This document shows, piece after piece, positions 7,249 through 15,278 of a stretch of DNA of 42,237 bases. Source of the stretch: Criibacterium bergeronii. GTDB taxonomy: Bacteria > Bacillota > Clostridia > Peptostreptococcales > Filifactoraceae. The notes under the pieces are model-generated. The model ran no database searches and was not told where the DNA came from. It worked only from the letters and a program-made list of their open reading frames with translations. The DNA lies in the NCBI RefSeq assembly GCF_001693775.2, contig NZ_MBEW02000017.1, positions 1 through 42,237 of the forward strand. The letters are read 5' to 3'. The translations under genes were made by a program, and so were the position numbers. The number at the start of each line of letters is the position of its first letter. Position 1 is the first letter of the stretch.

Positions 7249-9114
7249 ATGTATAAATACTTAGATAAAATCAATTCACCAAGGGATTTACAAAATTTAA
7301 ATTCAGAAGAAATTAGACACTTAGCCAAAGATATAAGAGTGTTTTTAGTGCAAAACGTGTCAAAAACCGGCGGGCACTTAGCGTCAAATTTGGGCGTAGT
7401 GGAGCTTACACTTGCTATACATTCTGTATTTGATACAAGCAAGGACAAAGTAATATTTGACGTTGGGCATCAAAGCTATGTGCATAAAATACTCACAGGC
7501 AGAAAAGATAGATTTGATACTCTAAGACAATTAGATGGACTTAGCGGTTTTCCAAAAACAACAGAGAGTATTCATGACGCATTTAACACAGGGCATAGCT
7601 CCACATCTATTTCTGCCGGTATTGGTATGGCACTTGCAAAGAATTTGACGGGAGAGGACTATAATGTCGTCTGTTTAATCGGAGACAGCTCACTAGGTAG
7701 TGGACTGGCATTAGAAGGCTTAAACTTTATAGGGCATAGTAAGCTTGATATGCTAATAATATTAAATGACAACGAAATGTCCATAGAAAAAAACGTTGGA
7801 GCATTGTCAAGAAACCTTAGCCGTTTAAGAGTAAACAACAACTATAGAAATTTATCGGATAATGTAAAAAGTGTACTATCCAGTCTACCATATCTAGGCG
7901 ACTCAGCGGTAAGCGTGGTAAAAGGCTTAAAGGATGGCTTTAAAAATATTGTTGTGCCGGGAGCTTTATTTAACGAGCTGGGCATAAACTATTTTGGACC
8001 TGTAAACGGGCATAATTACGATGAATTAGTAAACGCTTTGGTACAAATGAAAAGAATTAAAGGGCCAAAGATTTTACACGTAAAAACAATAAAAGGCAGA
8101 GGATATAAATTTGCACAGCAGGACCCTACCACCTATCATGGAGTAGGGAGTTTTGACGTGTCAAAAAAAATTGAACCATATAATAAAGAAAGCTTTTCTG
8201 ATGTAGTGGGCAAGAGCCTAGTTAAAATATTTGAGCAAGACGAAAAAGCAGTAGCTATTTGTGCCGCCATGATAAAGGGGACAGGACTTGATTGCTTAAA
8301 ACAAGCGTACCCTAATAGAGTAATAGATGTCGGCATGGAAGAGTCAAATGCAGTGACAATAGCAGCAGGACTTGCTATATCAGGACTTAAACCATACGTT
8401 GCGATATATTCCACATTTTTGCAAAGAGCTTATGACCAAATACTTCACGATGTCTGCTTGCAAAATTTACCTGTAACATTTTTGGTAGATAGAGCAGGAG
8501 TAGTAGGAGAAGATGGCGAAACCCACAACGGTGTATACGATATAAGCTATTTTAGCACTATGCCAAATATTGAGATTTATTCCCCAAAAGATGCTATAGA
8601 AACGGAAAAATTGATGCTTGCTATGCAAGATAAAAATTGTCCGGTAGCCATCAGATTTCAAAAAGGAATAAGCTACAATTTGGGATTTGACAAAAACAGC
8701 GATGATACAGCAAGCTGGGAAATAATTTCAGACAAAGGCAACAGCTCCTTGCTTGCAAGCGGAAAAATGCTAAGTATAGCTTTAAATGTGCAGCAAAAGC
8801 TAAAAAGCGTATATGACATAAAAATTAAGGTTATAAATACTCGTAGACTAAGACCGCTAGATATGCAGGCTATGGAAAAAATAGAAAATGATAAATATAT
8901 CTTCACCATGGAAGATGGCGTACTACCGGGAGGACTTTTCCCTGAAGTATCCATGTATTTTGTAGAAAAAAAACAATCCCCTAAGCTGTATCCGTTTGGA
9001 TTTTCAAATGAGCCTATAGCTCAGGGCAAGGTTGAGCAAATATATGAAAGATATGATTTAACACCGGATAAAATCGCATATAAAATAAATCAAATTATGA
9101 ATTCAAAATTATGA
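7249..9114 (+). CDS. dxs: 1-deoxy-D-xylulose-5-phosphate synthase
   Basis: A 621-residue thiamine-diphosphate enzyme making DXP from pyruvate and glyceraldehyde 3-phosphate, first step of the MEP isoprenoid pathway. Order of parts: N-terminal thiamine-binding domain with GGHLASNLGVVELT (about 41-54), DVGHQSYVHKILTGR (71-85) and LNDNEMSI (172-179); central transketolase pyrimidine-binding domain with DRAGVVGEDGETHNG; C-terminal transketolase domain ending in FGFSNEPIAQG. One oddity: the thiamine motif normally written GDG reads GDS at 145-147. Length is normal. The last codons lie in a 14-bp tandem duplication that shifts the reading frame at the very end. It sits between ispA and tlyA, so the operon supplies isoprenoid precursors and their elongation. 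Confidence 0.96.
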   Translation: MYKYLDKINSPRDLQNLNSEEIRHLAKDIRVFLVQNVSKTGGHLASNLGVVELTLAIHSVFDTSKDKVIFDVGHQSYVHKILTGRKDRFDTLRQLDGLSGFPKTTESIHDAFNTGHSSTSISAGIGMALAKNLTGEDYNVVCLIGDSSLGSGLALEGLNFIGHSKLDMLIILNDNEMSIEKNVGALSRNLSRLRVNNNYRNLSDNVKSVLSSLPYLGDSAVSVVKGLKDGFKNIVVPGALFNELGINYFGPVNGHNYDELVNALVQMKRIKGPKILHVKTIKGRGYKFAQQDPTTYHGVGSFDVSKKIEPYNKESFSDVVGKSLVKIFEQDEKAVAICAAMIKGTGLDCLKQAYPNRVIDVGMEESNAVTIAAGLAISGLKPYVAIYSTFLQRAYDQILHDVCLQNLPVTFLVDRAGVVGEDGETHNGVYDISYFSTMPNIEIYSPKDAIETEKLMLAMQDKNCPVAIRFQKGISYNLGFDKNSDDTASWEIISDKGNSSLLASGKMLSIALNVQQKLKSVYDIKIKVINTRRLRPLDMQAMEKIENDKYIFTMEDGVLPGGLFPEVSMYFVEKKQSPKLYPFGFSNEPIAQGKVEQIYERYDLTPDKIAYKINQIMNSKL

Positions 9115-9119
9115 ATTCA
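9092..9119 (+). repeat. 14-bp tandem duplication at the dxs stop
   Basis: AAATTATGAATTCA occurs twice in direct tandem (9092-9105 and 9106-9119). Because 14 is not a multiple of three, the second copy is read in another frame and supplies the final codons (Lys-Leu) and the TGA stop of dxs. Confidence 0.9.
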
Positions 9120-9144
9120 ATATAAAATTAAATTTTATATTGAA
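9116..9144. repeat. Perfect 13-bp AT-rich inverted repeat between dxs and tlyA
   Basis: TTCAATATAAAAT (9116-9128) is followed, after TAA, by its exact reverse complement (9132-9144). It is almost pure A/T and lies directly after the dxs stop. It lacks the GC base and U-tract of a normal terminator, so it may act as a mild attenuator or an RNA-processing site in the operon. Confidence 0.8.
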
Positions 9145-9208
9145 AAATTTGATAAAGTTGATAAAATCATTTAATGGAAATTTAATTAACAAAAATTCAG
9201 GTAAATAT

Positions 9209-9997
9209 ATGAAAAAAAGAATTGACCTTCTTTTGGTTGAACAGGGTTTTTATGATACAAGACATAAGGCACAGGTAAATATAATGGCTGGAAATGTCTA
9301 TGCTGATGGAGTTCTTACTGACAAGGCAGGGGCACTTGTGGATGAAAAATGTAAAATAACAATCAAACAGGAGCTTGTACCATATGTTGGAAGAGGCGGT
9401 CTAAAGCTGGAAAAAGCCTTAGAAGTATTTAATATAAAGCTAGACTCTAAAATTTGTATGGACGTAGGAGCATCTACAGGAGGCTTTACGGATTGTATGC
9501 TGCAAAACGGAGCAAAAAAAGTTTATGCAATTGACGTGGGATACAATCAGTTGGCGTACAAGCTTAGAATTGACCAAAGAGTAGTCTGCATGGAAAGGAC
9601 AAACTTTAGATATATAGAAAATGAAAAAGTGCCGGATAAAATAGAGTTTGCCACAGTTGACGTGTCATTTATTTCACTGACAAAAATCTTACCAAAATTA
9701 AAAGAACTTATGGCACAAGATTACGAAATAGTAACCCTAATAAAACCACAGTTTGAGTCAAAAAGACAAGAAGTTAACAAAGGAATAATCAAAGATGAAA
9801 AAATACATAAAAGAGTTATAAAAGAAATAGTTGATTTTGCAGGTGAAATTGGAATTGTAGCTGATAAAATCACATTTTCTCCTATAACAGGTCAAAAAGG
9901 TAACATAGAGTACCTTGCACATTTTGTTGACAAAGGCATTAGTTTGACTACTAAAGACATTGATAAAGCAGTAGAGGAATCTCACGCAAATTTTTAG
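9209..9997 (+). CDS. tlyA: TlyA-family rRNA 2'-O-methyltransferase
   Basis: A 262-residue member of the TlyA/YqxC family: an N-terminal S4 RNA-binding domain (about 1-62, opening KKRIDLLLVEQGFYDTRHKA) followed by an FtsJ-like Rossmann methyltransferase domain with the SAM motif DVGASTGGFTDC. In mycobacteria such enzymes methylate 16S and 23S rRNA; in Firmicutes the activity is less certain. ATG 9209 is preceded by AGGT; the open frame continues upstream to a TTG at 9140, but that lies within an AT-rich inverted repeat and would add non-family residues. The position between dxs and recN is the standard Firmicutes arrangement. Confidence 0.94.
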   Translation: MKKRIDLLLVEQGFYDTRHKAQVNIMAGNVYADGVLTDKAGALVDEKCKITIKQELVPYVGRGGLKLEKALEVFNIKLDSKICMDVGASTGGFTDCMLQNGAKKVYAIDVGYNQLAYKLRIDQRVVCMERTNFRYIENEKVPDKIEFATVDVSFISLTKILPKLKELMAQDYEIVTLIKPQFESKRQEVNKGIIKDEKIHKRVIKEIVDFAGEIGIVADKITFSPITGQKGNIEYLAHFVDKGISLTTKDIDKAVEESHANF

Positions 9998-10008
9998 GTA
10001 GGGAGTAT

Positions 10009-11691
10009 ATGCTTAAGCAGATATATATACAAGATTTTGCTTTGATTGACACCTTGGAGTTAGAGCTAGAGGATGGGTTTACAGTATTTACCGGAGAAAC
10101 AGGCTCAGGAAAATCAATACTTATAGACGCAATTTCCTTTGCACTGGGAAAAAGAGCAGATAAGAGTTTCATTAGAAGAGGAAAAGAAAAGTCTACAATT
10201 GAGCTTACCTTTTTTTTAAGTGAGCAACTGATAGAGCTGATAAAACCTATTTTTGATGAGCTTGATTTGGATTTGGAAACCGGAGTGCTAAGTATAAGAC
10301 GTCAGATATACAGTGACGGGAAAAGCATATCTAAAATAAATTCAAAAAATGTTACCATGAGCAATCTAAGACTTATTGCGTCATATTTGGCAAATATCCA
10401 TGGACAAAATGAGTTTAATGAATTGGATGAGCAAAACCATATAAACATTTTGGACTCATATATAAAAATCAAAGAAAAACAAGATTATATTACCTATGTA
10501 AATTTATACAAAGAATTTATTTACAAGAAAAAAGAGTACGAAAAACTAAAAAGCGAATTTAACAAAGACGACAATCAGACAAAATTAGAAATAGTAAACC
10601 ACAAAATAGAAGAAATAGAGTCCTTAAAACTAAAAAAAGGTGAAGACGAGAAAATAAGCTCACAACTTGAAATTGCCGAACAATCGGAGAAAATAAACAA
10701 CACCATCAATGGTTTATACCAAGAGCTTTATTCAAATTCATCAAATATAATGAAAACTCTTAAAAGATACACAGAAGAATTTGAAGAGCTTTCGCACTTG
10801 GACAAAAAGTTAGCAGCTATCCATGAAAAATTAAATAATGAATACTATAATTTAGAAGAAATAGTCTATGATTTAAGAGACAATATGGGTAGATATGAGT
10901 ACGAAGACAACTCCAAAGAAGAATTGGAAAACAGGTACAATCAGATAAACTATGTATTTTCAAAATATGCTCAAGGCTATGACGAGCTGATGAAATATCT
11001 AAAAGCTTTAAAAAATAAAGTCTATGAGCTTGAAAATATGGAAATAAGACTAAAAGCTTTAAAACAAGAACTGACTCAGCTACATGAACAAGTACAAATT
11101 TACTCAAAAAAGCTGACTGAAATTAGAAAAGACAACATCCCAAAGCTTGAACAGCAAATAATAAAAGAGCTAGACACTCTAGGCATTGGAGATACAGCAT
11201 TTAAAATAGACATAAGCTATGCAGACAGCTTTAATCAAAAAGGCAGAGATAAAATTTTATTTTTAGTATCCTTTAATAAAGGTGAAGAAATAAAACCATT
11301 TTCAAAAGTAGCCTCCGGTGGTGAAATATCAAGATTTATGCTTGCATTAAAAAATGTAATCAGCTCAGATTTTGAAAAAACTATGATTTTTGATGAAATA
11401 GACACAGGTATAAGTGGACTGGCAAGCGAAAGAGTTGGAAGAAAATTAAAAAATATTTCATCAAAAAGACAGGTTTTGTGTATAACCCATCAAGCACAAA
11501 TAGCGTCCTTTGCGAAAAATCATATAGAAGTATATAAGACAGAGGAAAATGGAAGTACATTTACAAGAGCAGAGGTCTTAGATAAAACAGGCAGGGTTAA
11601 ACAAATAGCTCAAATGATGGACTCAAGACAAGACTCTATAAAAGCATTGGAGCACGCAAAGGAGCTAGTTGAAAAAAATTCAAAAAATTAA
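10009..11691 (+). CDS. recN: DNA repair ATPase RecN
   Basis: A 560-residue SMC-like protein acting early in double-strand break repair, where it gathers at DNA ends in the nucleoid. The Walker A motif GETGSGKS is at residues 29-36 in an N-terminal ABC half; a long coiled coil occupies roughly 155-380; the C-terminal half carries the ABC signature ASGGEISRFMLAL and Walker B TMIFDEIDTGISG (about 458-470). Length is normal. Start ATG 10009 has TAGGGAG upstream, 11 bases after tlyA. It ends the ispA-dxs-tlyA-recN operon as in many Firmicutes. Confidence 0.96.
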   Translation: MLKQIYIQDFALIDTLELELEDGFTVFTGETGSGKSILIDAISFALGKRADKSFIRRGKEKSTIELTFFLSEQLIELIKPIFDELDLDLETGVLSIRRQIYSDGKSISKINSKNVTMSNLRLIASYLANIHGQNEFNELDEQNHINILDSYIKIKEKQDYITYVNLYKEFIYKKKEYEKLKSEFNKDDNQTKLEIVNHKIEEIESLKLKKGEDEKISSQLEIAEQSEKINNTINGLYQELYSNSSNIMKTLKRYTEEFEELSHLDKKLAAIHEKLNNEYYNLEEIVYDLRDNMGRYEYEDNSKEELENRYNQINYVFSKYAQGYDELMKYLKALKNKVYELENMEIRLKALKQELTQLHEQVQIYSKKLTEIRKDNIPKLEQQIIKELDTLGIGDTAFKIDISYADSFNQKGRDKILFLVSFNKGEEIKPFSKVASGGEISRFMLALKNVISSDFEKTMIFDEIDTGISGLASERVGRKLKNISSKRQVLCITHQAQIASFAKNHIEVYKTEENGSTFTRAEVLDKTGRVKQIAQMMDSRQDSIKALEHAKELVEKNSKN

Positions 11692-11758
11692 ACTGGAATA
11701 TTGAAAAATAACTAATCTTCATTTATATTTAAGCAAATATTTTGTTGGAGGTAAATTT

Positions 11759-12310
11759 TTGACTACAGAAGATTATAAAAATGAGACAATGGAGCCGGTA
11801 ATCTCTGAAAAGAAGATATATACCGGAAAATATATCTCATTAAAAGTGCAGACAGTAGAAAAATCATCAGGCTATACTCAAAGAGAGATAATAACACATC
11901 CGGGTACTTTATGCTTAATTTTATTGACTGATGAAAACAAGCTAGTGATGAATAGAATATACAGAAAAGCCGCCGAGACATTTTCTTTAGAAGTCCTCAG
12001 CAGGCAGGTAAGAGCCTCAGAAAGTTATTTTGATACCATAATCAACGAGGCACAAAAAAATCTCGGATATGAAGTTATAGATTTAACACCGATTTATAAT
12101 AATTATGCGTCTATAAACTATAGTACGGAAAAAGTCTATACCTTTATTGCAAAGGGTAAGAAAATCAAAGATGTTGTAGCTCCTTTCGATGTCCAAATAT
12201 TAGAGGTTGGCTTGGATGAGCTTTTGGATGATAAGTATAGCCGAGAAATAATTGACTCAAAAACAGTATTAGCAATAAATTATTTAAAAAGCAACAAGGA
12301 TAATTTTTAA
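11759..12310 (+). CDS. Nudix-fold protein with a degenerate Nudix box
   Basis: A 183-residue protein with the overall pattern of ADP-ribose pyrophosphatases: REIITHPGTLCLILLTD (about 42-58), an RIYRKAAE segment (66-73) and the later TPIYNNYASINYSTEKVYTFIAKG. Where the Nudix box GX5EX7REUXEEXGU should lie, residues 82-104 keep E88, E97 and G103 but replace Gly by Arg82, Arg by Asn96, and the two adjacent glutamates by Lys100 and Asn101. These glutamates normally hold Mg2+, so hydrolysis is doubtful; a binding or regulatory role is possible. TTG 11759 is the start: GGAGGT at 11747-11752 stands 6 bases before it. It lies between recN and glmU with 11 bases to glmU. Confidence 0.8.
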   Translation: MTTEDYKNETMEPVISEKKIYTGKYISLKVQTVEKSSGYTQREIITHPGTLCLILLTDENKLVMNRIYRKAAETFSLEVLSRQVRASESYFDTIINEAQKNLGYEVIDLTPIYNNYASINYSTEKVYTFIAKGKKIKDVVAPFDVQILEVGLDELLDDKYSREIIDSKTVLAINYLKSNKDNF

Positions 12311-12321
12311 AAGGAGCTTAC

Positions 12322-13686
12322 ATGAAATTACAAACAGTAGTGTTGTGTGCTGGCAAAGGCACAAGAATGCACACAGAAAAAGCGAAGGTAATGCACGAGC
12401 TGATGGGAAGACCTATGCTGGAGTATATTTACAATCTTTCTGTAGAGCTGACGGACGAAAAACCGGTATTTGTTGTAGGTCATAAAAAAGAACAAATAAT
12501 TAATTATTTTGGCGACAAAGCAGTCTATGTAGACCAAGAGCAGCAGCTTGGCACAGGGCACGCAATAATGCTTGCAAAGGACAAACTAAAGGACAATTGT
12601 AATGTATTAATTACTTGTGGAGATACACCGTTACTAAGAGCAGCTACTATCAAAAGTATAGTTGATACTGTTGATGATAAGACAGATGCAGTAATAGTTA
12701 GCAGCTTTTTAGACGAACCGTTCGGCTATGGAAGAATAGTAAAAGATGACGAAGGCAATTTTGTTAAAATAGTTGAGCAAAAAGATGCCACAGTTGATGA
12801 ATTATCAATAAAAGAAGTTAATTCAGGAATATATTTTATAAAATCCGATTTGATTAGAAAATATATTGATAAATTGAGCAATGATAATTCACAAAAAGAA
12901 TATTATTTAACAGATATATTTAAACTTCTTAGACAAGATAATTACAATATAAAAACCTTTAGAATAAAATCCCAAGAGATACTTGGCGTAAATACGAGAA
13001 TTCAGCTTGAGCAAGCAAGACGTACCATGCAGGCACGCATAAATCAGCGTCATATGGAAGACGGAGTAACGATTATAAATGCAAGTGACGTATATATTGA
13101 AGACACCGTAGAAATTGGTACAGATACAATAATTTATCCGGGAAATTATTTGTCAGGCAACACAAAAATTGGGAATAATTGCATACTTTATCCTGACAAT
13201 GAAATACAAAACTCAGTAATAGGAGACAATGTCACGATTAAAAAATCCTATATAGAACAAAGTACAGTAAATGATGCTTGCCAAATCGGACCATATTCAC
13301 ATCTTAGACCTGAGGCAAAATTAGACAAAAATGTTAAGGTGGGCAACTTTGTAGAAATAAAAAAAGCAAGCCTTGGCGAAGGTACAAAGGCAAACCACTT
13401 GGCTTATGTAGGAGATGGAGAAGTAGGTAAAAATGTCAACATAGGCTGCGGAGTAATATTTGTTAATTATGACGGCAAGAGAAAGTTCAAATCAATAGTA
13501 AAAGACAACGCATTTATAGGTTCAAATTCAAATCTTGTTGCACCAGTCACAGTCGAGGAAAAGGGGTATGTAGCTACAGGCTCTACAATAACAGAAGATG
13601 TACCGGCACAAAGTCTTGCAGTTGCAAGAGCTAGACAGGTAGTAAAAGAAGGCTGGACAAGAAAAAGTAAGCTATTAGATAAATAA
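12322..13686 (+). CDS. glmU: Bifunctional UDP-GlcNAc pyrophosphorylase / GlcN-1-P acetyltransferase
   Basis: A 454-residue enzyme making UDP-N-acetylglucosamine, precursor of peptidoglycan and teichoic acids. The N-terminal uridyltransferase domain opens with the nucleotide loop LCAGKGTRMHTEKAKVMHE (about 8-26) and contains QLGTGHAIM and the TCGDTPLL metal motif. From about residue 250 a left-handed beta-helix of hexapeptide repeats forms the acetyltransferase domain, with the RPEAKL, KVGNFVEIKKA and NHLAYVGDGEVG motifs. Length is typical. AAAAGGAG precedes ATG 12322. It is followed by prs and pth, the conserved Firmicutes order. Confidence 0.97.
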   Translation: MKLQTVVLCAGKGTRMHTEKAKVMHELMGRPMLEYIYNLSVELTDEKPVFVVGHKKEQIINYFGDKAVYVDQEQQLGTGHAIMLAKDKLKDNCNVLITCGDTPLLRAATIKSIVDTVDDKTDAVIVSSFLDEPFGYGRIVKDDEGNFVKIVEQKDATVDELSIKEVNSGIYFIKSDLIRKYIDKLSNDNSQKEYYLTDIFKLLRQDNYNIKTFRIKSQEILGVNTRIQLEQARRTMQARINQRHMEDGVTIINASDVYIEDTVEIGTDTIIYPGNYLSGNTKIGNNCILYPDNEIQNSVIGDNVTIKKSYIEQSTVNDACQIGPYSHLRPEAKLDKNVKVGNFVEIKKASLGEGTKANHLAYVGDGEVGKNVNIGCGVIFVNYDGKRKFKSIVKDNAFIGSNSNLVAPVTVEEKGYVATGSTITEDVPAQSLAVARARQVVKEGWTRKSKLLDK

Positions 13687-13737
13687 ATTTATTTAATATA
13701 AACTGTATTTATAAAATTAATTTTTTTGGAGGATTAA

Positions 13738-14691
13738 ATGAACACTGGTGGAACTGAGATGGAAATCTTCGCAGGAAATTCCAATATAAAACTAGCCACT
13801 GCTATAGCAGACGAATTAGGCTTGCCATTGGGAGATGCAGAAGTATCAAAGTTTAGCGATGGAGAAATTGTAGTCAATATTAAAGAAACCGTCAGAGGTA
13901 AGGAATTATTTATTATCCAATCTACATCTGCTCCAACAGATAGCAATTTGATGGAATTACTAATTATGATAGATGCTTGCAAAAGAGCATCAGCAGGCAG
14001 AATTAATGCAGTAATCCCTTACTATGGATATGCTAGACAAGACAGAAAAGCAAAGGCAAGAGACCCAATCACAGCAAAACTAGTTGCAAATTTAATTACC
14101 ACAGCCGGTGCTGACAGAGTAATATCCATGGACCTTCACGCAGCACAGATACAAGGATATTTTGATATACCTGTAGACCATCTGCTTGGCGGACCAATCC
14201 TTGCAAATGTGTTTAAAGAAAAATTTGCAGGTAGAGACGATATAGTCATAGCATCTCCGGACCTTGGGTCAGTTACAAGAGCTAGAAAATTTGCCGATGT
14301 TTTAGGAGTTGGCATAGCTATTATTGATAAGAGAAGACCAAAACCAAATGTATCAGAAGTAATGAATATCATTGGTGAAGTAAAAGATAAAACTGTAATA
14401 ATTGTCGATGATATGATAGATACAGCAGGCACACTGGTAAACGGTGCAAACGCACTGATGAATGCAGGAGCAAATGAAATATATGGTTGTTGCACACACG
14501 CTGTATTTTCAGGTGAGGCAATACCAAGATTGCAAAACTCATGCATGAAAGAAATAGTGGTACTAGATACAATAGAATTACCAAAAGAAAAACAAATAGA
14601 TAAGATTAAAACAGTTAGCGTTGCACCTGTATTTGCAAAAGCTATAAGAAAAATCTATAACAACGAATCAATAAGCACAATATTTGGTTAA
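13738..14691 (+). CDS. prs: Ribose-phosphate pyrophosphokinase (PRPP synthase)
   Basis: A 317-residue class I PRPP synthase transferring diphosphate from ATP to ribose 5-phosphate; PRPP feeds purine, pyrimidine, His, Trp and NAD synthesis. Motifs: [14 protein letters not shown] near the N-terminus, the flexible [17 protein letters not shown] loop, [20 protein letters not shown], and the PRPP-binding signature [19 protein letters not shown] lies 7 bases before ATG 13738; a second ATG (codon 8) is possible and would match shorter homologues. It follows glmU after 51 bases and is close to pth. Confidence 0.97.
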   Translation: MNTGGTEMEIFAGNSNIKLATAIADELGLPLGDAEVSKFSDGEIVVNIKETVRGKELFIIQSTSAPTDSNLMELLIMIDACKRASAGRINAVIPYYGYARQDRKAKARDPITAKLVANLITTAGADRVISMDLHAAQIQGYFDIPVDHLLGGPILANVFKEKFAGRDDIVIASPDLGSVTRARKFADVLGVGIAIIDKRRPKPNVSEVMNIIGEVKDKTVIIVDDMIDTAGTLVNGANALMNAGANEIYGCCTHAVFSGEAIPRLQNSCMKEIVVLDTIELPKEKQIDKIKTVSVAPVFAKAIRKIYNNESISTIFG

Positions 14692-14707
14692 AAGAACGGA
14701 ATTATTT

Positions 14708-15268
14708 ATGTATGTAATTGTAGGACTTGGAAATCCGGGATTAAAATATTCACAGAGCCGACATAATGTCGGCTTTATGTGCATGGATTTTCTTAGCGAA
14801 AAATTGGGAATAAAAATTGACAAAATAAAATTTAAAGCACTCATTGGTGAAGGCAATTATAATGGTGAAAAAGTAATACTTGTAAAACCGCAGACCTTCA
14901 TGAATTTAAGTGGTGAAAGTGTACAAGCAATCGTGAACTTTTATAAAGTGCCACACCAAAATCTTTTTGTAGTATATGATGACATAGATATAGACCTAGG
15001 CAAGCTTAGGATTAGAAAGCAAGGCAGCTCAGGAACTCATAATGGAATGAGAAATATTATATATTTACTTGGCTTTGACGATTTCCCAAGGTTTAGGATA
15101 GGAGTGTCAAAACCGCAAAATATGGATTTAGCAGATTTTGTTTTATCAGGTTTTTCAAAAGAGGAACAAAAAATATTAATAGAAACGTTAAATAAATGCT
15201 CAGATGCTTGTCTTAATGCTATAACTGATGGGATAGACAGTGCTATGAATAACTTCAACATTAGGTAG
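14708..15268 (+). CDS. pth: Peptidyl-tRNA hydrolase
   Basis: A 186-residue enzyme that cleaves peptidyl-tRNA released from stalled ribosomes and recycles tRNA. Visible family features are IVGLGNPGLKYSQSRHNVGF (catalytic His in RHN), VKPQTFMNLSG, the YDDIDIDLGKLRIR segment (catalytic Asp), and SSGTHNGMRNI. ATG 14708 was chosen because MYVIVGLGNPG is the normal family N-terminus; the frame also reaches back to a TTG at 14684 overlapping the prs end. No good ribosome site is visible for ATG 14708, so coupling to prs translation is likely. mfd follows after 10 bases. Confidence 0.95.
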   Translation: MYVIVGLGNPGLKYSQSRHNVGFMCMDFLSEKLGIKIDKIKFKALIGEGNYNGEKVILVKPQTFMNLSGESVQAIVNFYKVPHQNLFVVYDDIDIDLGKLRIRKQGSSGTHNGMRNIIYLLGFDDFPRFRIGVSKPQNMDLADFVLSGFSKEEQKILIETLNKCSDACLNAITDGIDSAMNNFNIR

Positions 15269-15278
15269 GAGAAATGCT

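Noticed and set aside
9140-9208. TTG start extending TlyA by 23 residues
   Set aside because: It lies within the AT-rich inverted repeat; ATG 9209 gives the standard S4-domain N-terminus.
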